Under the pieces are notes generated by a model, which worked only from the letters and a program-made list of their open reading frames with translations, did no database searches and was not told the DNA's origin. Shown one piece after another: positions 57,549 to 64,000 of a DNA stretch of 64,000 bases (position 1 is the first letter of the stretch; the number at the start of each line of letters is the position of its first letter). Where the stretch lies: positions 62,001 through 126,000 of the forward strand of contig SKCR01051203.1 of assembly GCA_019454045.1 (NCBI GenBank), in the 5' to 3' direction. This stretch comes from Zanthoxylum bungeanum (taxonomy: Eukaryota; Streptophyta; Magnoliopsida; Sapindales; Rutaceae). The position numbers and the translations under genes are program-made.

Positions 57549-58394
57549 TGACCGGCGTAATCACATGCGTATAAAGCAAGCGCACGTATCGTTCAAGTAG
57601 TATAAATGTATCGATCCCACGAGGACTTAATTTCTACTATTGTTATTAATTGTTGATACTATTTATTTATATGTATCTAATTATAGGGAGAAGAGAATGA
57701 TTGCTTGATTGGTTGGTTGAATGTGGATTTGCTAAATAAATAAATAAATAAAGACATAAAAGAAAATACTAAGGAAAATAACAAAAGACATAAAAATATA
57801 GGGTTATGACTCCACACAATATCATTCTAATGATGAATTGATTCTCTTATATATGTGTAATAAATCAGTTTGCTAACCTGGAACACGAAAATATGCAAAA
57901 GCCTCTATCGATGGTAAGACGCAAATACCCAAATAACCCAATTAATCATATGTCTATGTTAACCAAATTATCTGAATTCATTAAATTCAAGTTCCAATTA
58001 TGGCTACCCACGCCTGACAGATATGTGTTTATCCTGTAAGGAAATCTATTAAAGGGTTATCTATCCTCAAGGAAGATCATGAGCTATTGAATCTAAGACT
58101 GAAACCTAAAATCCATTTTTCAAGTTCATTTTAAGTTTACCACATCAATCTTATTGGTGATCAGGCAACAAGAAGCATTAAGCTTAAGATTCAATAAACA
58201 AACTAATGTGCTACCTAAAATAAAATTAAATCAATTATTAAGCTTGTCAATATTGTGTTTTATCACTTCCCTAGAGTAAAAATAAAATGTTGGGGGTTAG
58301 AGGATTCACCTTTAGAAATCTCACTTTATTATAATATGAAAATTGTCAGTGTTACCCAATTAAGTTGAACTAGCCACAAAGGTCGTGGTATTAT
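57549..58394 (-). mobile_element. Gypsy-E 5' LTR, first 846 bp
   Basis: TGACCGGCGTAATCAC... colinear with gypsy-1 LTR. Interrupted at GGTATTAT by copy F. Keeps the uninterrupted hAT target ATTTTAAG (58128). Confidence 0.88.
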
Positions 58395-58944
58395 TGTTGG
58401 GGTCAAATCAGGGAGGCGCAACGGAAGAAGCGATGTTTCGGGCGAAATGGTGGTTTAAAATTTTTAAACTTACGAATAAATTATTCAATATTATATTAAA
58501 AATTCATTCATATTTCACCTAAACATATTTATTCGATATCATATAACGATATAAATTATGTTGAAACACCGCGAAACTTTTACGAATACGTTTTTCTGCA
58601 AAATGGCATAAAACGCGTTTCTGACCGAACCGACCAATCAATGCTTATGGGGACTGCCCAGGTCAGCCCCTAAAATATTTGGACAGTACGTAGGTGTAAC
58701 ATCCCGGGTAATTTTAGCATGATTTGTGTAAGTTATAATTTCGTGTGAGGCCGCGTCTAAACGCGAGATAAATTGTGGTGATTTAGAATCTTTTTAAAGG
58801 ATTATTTATAATACAGCATTGACCAAAACAAGAGGGGTTGAAGTGAAATTTTCCAATAGTATAAATAATTCTAAATATTTATAACACACACGTGTTTCAC
58901 AATAGACACACACACGAAACCAAAAAGAAACAGAGAAAGAGGAG

Positions 58945-58992
58945 TGAGAGAGATCGAGAGAGTTCGAGAGAGAAAGATCGAGAGAGAGACCA
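58945..58992. repeat. GA-rich tract in T2
   Basis: GAGAGAGATCGAGAGAGTTCGAGAGAG-type purine repeat, followed by CTCCGGCAACTTCCGGCGAG. Resembles a plant 5' leader. By position probably near the transcription start. Confidence 0.75.
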
Positions 58993-59545
58993 GAGGGGTA
59001 GGTAACTCCGGCAACTTCCGGCGAGTTCGCAATGTCTGATTATCCTGAGATAGAGCAGAGGCTGGGCAGAGAGCAGAAGCAGATAAGGAGCAGAACAGGG
59101 AGAACAAGAGAGCGGATTGGAGGAAGAAGAAGAGTAATACAGAAGTGAGAAGCCCTAATTTCGATCCCAGTAGCTTCCTAGGGCTCATAAATGCATAAGG
59201 AAAACCAAGTAAGTACACTATGACCTCTATCTTGGATTTGTTTGGTTTTTGACATATCTAGAATTAGTCTTGAATCTAGATAATTAGATTAAAGATGATG
59301 ATAAATAGCATGCTAAAATGATTCAGAAGTAGTTTTATGTATAGATTTTGAAGAAATTTATAGAATCAAAGTATTTGAAATTTGGGGAAAAATTTGATAA
59401 AAACCCTAGAATTCGGATTCTGGTAATCACGTGTAAATGTATTTGTGTATGTTGTGAAAAGTCTGGAGTTGGAACAGAAATGAAGGCAGAAGAAGTAGAA
59501 GCAGTAGCAGTAGTTATGGTAGAAGTGAGGTATTAGTAGTAATAG

Positions 59546-59564
59546 TATATATATATATATATAT
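59546..59564. repeat. (TA)n microsatellite
   Basis: Nineteen bases of alternating T and A inside T2. A further AT tract lies at 60435-60452. Confidence 0.95.
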
Positions 59565-61078
59565 GTATTCCAGCAGCAGAAACAGTAGCAGTGGCGAGGG
59601 CAGAAGAAGGGATAGTACTGACAGTAAGCTATGAATGTATGAAATCAAATTAAATGCAAATAGTAATTGTGGAGGATTCGGGATTTGGGATTTGAACCAT
59701 TCCTGTTCTGGACAGTCTGTCTTACGAAATGAATAACTTGAGTTTTAGAAGTCCGTTTGATAAACGGTAAAATTCTAGGTAAATTACACAGGTCAAGGAA
59801 TGTCGGGTTCGAAAATTAGAATTTTTCGATAAGAAACGAAGTCGTGGCGAATTTTCAAAGTTGGGTGAACTGCAGGGACGAACTGGTCCTGTCCCTGCTG
59901 AGTAAGGTGCAGAAAATGGGCTGTATCTTGAGTTATAGGAATCGAAACTGAGATCTGTAAAAAAATGGCATAAAGTATACACATAAGGGATCCTATCATA
60001 AAAATTTCAGGACCTGATATGAAGTCAATTAAGAGCAGTAAATTTTCTAAGTTGGTGGTTCTGCGTGACTTTACTGATTTCAGTATTTAGCGAGAAATTG
60101 AATAGGTGACAATAGAAAGTATCAAACTCGGATAACGTTGGAGTCCAGGTAAGTACACTATGCTAGGATTTCCTTGGGTTTGTAAACTTTAAAACGATAG
60201 GATTTAAAGAATCTGAAAAGATGAAAGTAGAACTTGATAAAGAATGTGCTAGGAAATTTTAGAGATTCCATTAGTAAGAAAGTAAAAGAGAGAAGATTTA
60301 GTGAATGCGAGATACGGAAAATTTATGAAACATGGAAAGCATGAGAATCTGGACATTTTCGTAAACTAGGTAAAGTGCGAAAAAAAAAAGTTTAAGAGGT
60401 TAACTCTTGAAAGTATGAATGTATATGTTGGGTATATTTATATATATATATACACATATATGGTGATGTAATTTTGGTGATATGAATTATGGTTAATATG
60501 GAATATGCATGAATATGAGTTATGATATATGTTTGATACACGAACTGTTTGGGAGTACATGTTATACATAGAACACAGGTATGTACTATGAGCTTATGTT
60601 TATACGTTATGAATTGTGGTTTTATGTATGAGGGTAAATATATTGTATAACGAGGATATAAGCATATGGTGCACAAAGAAGAGCAAGCATTAGCATGATA
60701 AGAATGAATGAAAGAATAATGCATTGTTCATGCACGTTGTAATATCTTTCCAGAACTAAAGTTGAGAATGATGTTGAAATTCAAAGAGTTTCAAAGAAAA
60801 GTTTCAAATATCTTGAAAGAAAATTTTTTCAGAAAAATGTTTTTACAGTTTTGAGACACAGTATATAATTTTATGGATTTTCGGGGCATGAGGGAAAAAC
60901 TCACCCCAATATGTAACTTGAGATTCAATTGGAATTGACGGATATCATATGGATTCGGGATTTGGGATTTGACCCATCCCAGCTGTACACTAATTGGAAT
61001 TGACGGATTTAGACACGTGCACATGTGGAGGACTGGGGGGATGCTCGTAGATCCTCAGCGCTCAGATGGTACATTCCT

Positions 61079-61128
61079 GGGCGGAGATGCGCCTTCGGGC
61101 GGAAATGCGCCTACGGGCGGAGATTTGG
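61079..61128. repeat. GGGCGGAGATGCGCCTTC tandem repeat in T2
   Basis: Two full 18-bp units and a partial third. Each contains GGCG...CGCC able to pair. It sits at the position where T1 carries its four hairpins, both next to the CACATGTGGAGGACTGGGG landmark. Confidence 0.8.
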
Positions 61129-64000
61129 TTTTCAGAAAAAGGATTTCAGATTTCAGTTTTCAGTTTTCAGTTTTCAGAAAAGAGTTTCAGAAAAGAACTT
61201 AGAAAGACGGTTTTAGAAAGAAGTACAAGAAAAAGAAAGATTTTCAGATTTCAGATTCCCAGTAAACATTTTTCAGAAACAAGATTTTAGAAATAGTTTC
61301 CAGAAACCAGAGATTCAAAGCATGATTTTAGAATGATAAGTTTTATTAAGAGATTTTCAAACTGAGTTTCAGAAAGAATTTTCAGAAAGCAGTTTCTCAG
61401 AAAAAGTATTTTCTAAAAGCATGACATGTTAGAGTAGAGTATGGTTTACAAATCATGCATATAAATCATGTATTCTAGTAATTCATCTGAGATGCACATA
61501 GTTGATGTTAATGCATGATAGCATGATCACATTCATGTAAGTATATAACTGACGTTTATATGTATCGTATGTCTACATACAATGAGTATTTTAGAAAACA
61601 TTGATGGATGATAACATGATATGATAACATGATTCTATATATATATGAGTACGCGGTTGCTAATAGTATGAGAATAGAAATAATGATTTATATTACCGAT
61701 TTGATGATATTTCAATGAAATAAGAGAAAGATAACTATAATAAGTGTCCAAACCAAAATGACAAAGAATGAATAGGAAAGTTGAAAGATAGCTGAGTTGC
61801 GCAGCAAAAGCGTGAAGGGTTTTTGATGAGGCCGTTAATGATATTGAGACTTGACACGTATATTATGGATGTATGAAAATATAACTAGTAAACAGAACCT
61901 GAGATATGTGTGAGCAGACAAAAAGGATTAGTAACAAGTAATATGTTTTAAATGCATAAGACCTAGATAGTTAGCTCAGACCTAATACTTAGTTGCGTGG
62001 ATTATAAGCATAGTAAACATTTAATGAATGATGAATTGATGATATGTTAAATGAAATGGTAAGAAGATAACTTAGATAAGTTACCTGAGCTTAAGATAGT
62101 AGAGTAAAAAGAAAGATGAGAAGTTAAGAAAATAAAAAGGTGTTATGCTTGTGTGTGAGCAATGTAGTATAATGTACTATGACTGTTATGCATATGAGAT
62201 CTTAAATGTGTTGTGAATTAAAATGGTTCTATTGCGAATTAAAAACAAAAATTAAAATATATAAGAGCTTGTGTATAGGGTTTTAATAACCAATATATGA
62301 TTAATGAGAAGATGATATATGTCGTACATGTGATGGTATAGATTATATAAGAATGATATATGATTGCAAGATTTGGATATTGTGAAAAGTTCATGATTGA
62401 TATACATATGATTACAGTGATTGCAAAAGAGTAAGGTAGGAAGCATGTCACAAGAAAATAGAAAGAGATATGGGTGTGGATGTTCACATAAGAGGAATAT
62501 AAGAAATGGAATGTTTGCCAATCGATTAGGAAATAGACAGAACAAACAGTTGGTAATTTAGAGAATGTGTGAATTACTTAGAAATCCCAGGAGTAAGATG
62601 TAAACTGGAACTCAAAACTTGCATGTGTATGTTGCTCAAGGTAGGAGAATAGTTACTTACTGAGTCTTATGACTCACTATACTACAGTGTTTAAGTTTTG
62701 CAGGTTGGTGACCCGATCGGTCGAACACAGACATTAGAGCTTGAGGAGTTGAATAGCAGCGTTGCAGTCAGCCAGTCACCAGGTCTTGGGGGAATTAAAG
62801 AGTCTAGTAGTTTATGTTTTAGTTTGTATAAGTTGTAACGTGCAGAGCACGAGTTTATTTTAGAAAAGTTTTTGTATATACGTATTTTCGGGCACGGAGC
62901 CCTGGTTGTATTATGTCTGCATCGTATATTAGTTGGGCCCTTAGATTGCATTAATGTTGAGATACCGGCCTGGGGCCGAGATTTTATTTTCATGTTGTAA
63001 ATGGATGCTGGCTATAGGCCAGGTTGCATGATGTTACGAATACATCATGCCAAAAATTTTCTAGAATCAGAGGCTTCTGGAGATGGGTTTAGCCTGTCTC
63101 CTGCCGGTAACATTGCTGCTAAGGTGGGATGTTACAGTAGGCTGCCCGAACAGTGACCAGTTCACTGTTTGGGCTGCCATTACCCGGTAACGCCGTTTTT
63201 TTTTTCTATTTTCGCGTATTTTCACTCCGAAACAATTTCCGATAAATATTTTTCTTGAGCAATTAAAATAAACTAATTTATTCTAATTAGTCAATTAATA
63301 AAAACTGAATTTTTATCTGAAAAATCAGATTTATCATTAATTGCTATGAGATCCGAAAGTTTTGCAATTTAATCATTTTGGTCCTTAAATATTTAAATGC
63401 ATACTTAATTGATTCCAAATCAATCCCAAAATAATTTTTACGATTTACAACTCAAATCCAAAAACTTTCCAGAATTTCAGAAAATGCCCCGAATTTTTCA
63501 GAATTTACAAAACAGCCCATAACTTTTATTAATTATAATTTGGCCCAATTTGTTCAAAACACATCAAGATCAAATCCAATCAATCCAAAATTTGACATAC
63601 ATCAAATATACATCAAATTATAATATATATATATGAAAAGCCCCAAAATTTGAGTGGGTTAAGAACCCTAATTTCACAAATTACTCAAATTGGGCAATTT
63701 ACATTAAATTGATAAAATTCAATACTTTAATCTTCAAATTACCACATCAATTAAATCTCACCATCATGAAATTAATCAAGAACAATTTTAGGCTAATTAT
63801 GAATGGCTAATCAACTCTAAAATGACAACTTTAATTTTCTAATTAATTTATTAAGCTTAATTACACTAATAAGCTTTATAAATCAATTATACATGCTAAT
63901 TACATCCAACAAGCTTTAAACAAATTTAATTACAAACTCAAAAAGTAGAGACATAATCTTAACAACACAATTTGAAGTTAAGAATATTTGAAACAATTTT

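Larger units (their letters stand above)
48643..58394 (-). mobile_element. Gypsy-E: rearranged relative of gypsy-1
   Basis: Internal region in minus orientation with polypurine tract (52150), broken gag-like ORF, degenerate tRNA-Asp site (57525-57542) and 5' LTR from 57549. The 3' LTR is rearranged: its U3 start (48643-49010) is inverted and sits on the outside. Holds the hAT copy and solo LTR S2; its 5' LTR is cut at 58394 by copy F. Confidence 0.85.
58695..63136 (+). mobile_element. Solo LTR T2 (4.4 kb, TGTAACATCCC...GGGATGTTACA)
   Basis: 4442 bp with 11-bp inverted termini, flanked by GTAGG (58690-58694, 63137-63141). Same family as T1. The homologous unoccupied position is in B at about 38426. 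Contains a GA-rich tract, a (TA)n tract, TTTTCAG repeats and GC-rich 18-bp repeats. Several small open frames; none resembles a known protein. Confidence 0.88.
58395..64000 (-). mobile_element. LTR-family copy F in reverse (contains T2)
   Basis: Begins TGTTGGGGTCAAATCAGG, the complement of the family's right end, and runs in reverse: the tail matching B 38103-38623 (58400-58694), then after T2 the segment matching S2 55500-56100 (63142-64000). Continues past the window edge. No gene. Confidence 0.75.

Noticed and set aside
1..64000. Host protein-coding genes, rRNA or complete tRNA genes
   Set aside because: No frame on either strand beyond transposon proteins shows a recognisable domain or convincing exon structure.

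Overview
The window is AT-rich plant repeat DNA, most likely intergenic or pericentromeric sequence from a eudicot. I infer this from Ty1/copia and Ty3/gypsy LTR retrotransposons with plant tRNA-Met and tRNA-Asp primer sites, a plant-type BED/hAT transposon, and no host gene, rRNA or tRNA gene that I can recognise. The species cannot be named from the sequence alone.

The whole window reads as a stack of transposons inserted into one another. From the left: an LTR-like piece (1-1426) lies in the 3' LTR of an old gypsy-like element (gypsy-0, to 3633). A copia element (copia-1, 3634-12636) interrupts gypsy-0. Copies A (12637) and B (13336) of a 'TGTTRGGGTTGG' LTR family come next. B is split by a second copia element (copia-2, 15258-38097, TSD CTTGT). 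Copia-2 is itself split by gypsy-1 (15781-24513, TSD ATCAC, carrying solo LTR S1) and by a 4.2-kb solo LTR, T1 (29781-34007). B resumes at 38103. Copy D (38624) is split by copia-3 (39375-47766), whose right LTR is truncated. A rearranged gypsy element, gypsy-E, starts at 48643. It carries a deleted hAT transposon (49589-51070, TSD ATTTTAAG), solo LTR S2 (53623-56243, TSD TTCCA) and, from 58395, a reverse copy F of the same LTR family, holding solo LTR T2 (58695-63136, TSD GTAGG). Seven insertions have visible duplications on both sides, and all seven have an unoccupied homologous site elsewhere in the window. The right ends of gypsy-0, copia-1, A, B, D, E and F are not seen and probably lie beyond 64000.

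Little coding sequence survives. Copia-1 keeps a nearly complete but broken gag-pol. Copia-2 and copia-3 share the same damaged RT active site and a shared lesion upstream of it. Gypsy-1 has one intact 414-codon gag-like ORF with a CX2CX3HX4C knuckle and no pol, and homologous remains occur in gypsy-E and gypsy-0. The hAT copy keeps only a BED finger and the tail of its dimerisation domain.

The most unusual signals are not genes. They are a paired palindrome (consensus GCGTCGCGACGC, repeated at 22-24 bp) present in several different element types and sitting a fixed 18 bp upstream of the TATA box in gypsy LTRs; four tandem hairpins in T1 with a near-constant 13-nt loop and covarying stems; a chain of 3-nt-loop hairpins in the copia-2/3 LTRs; four back-to-back hairpins in the hAT; and a seven-copy CACGTG array in the gypsy-1 LTR.
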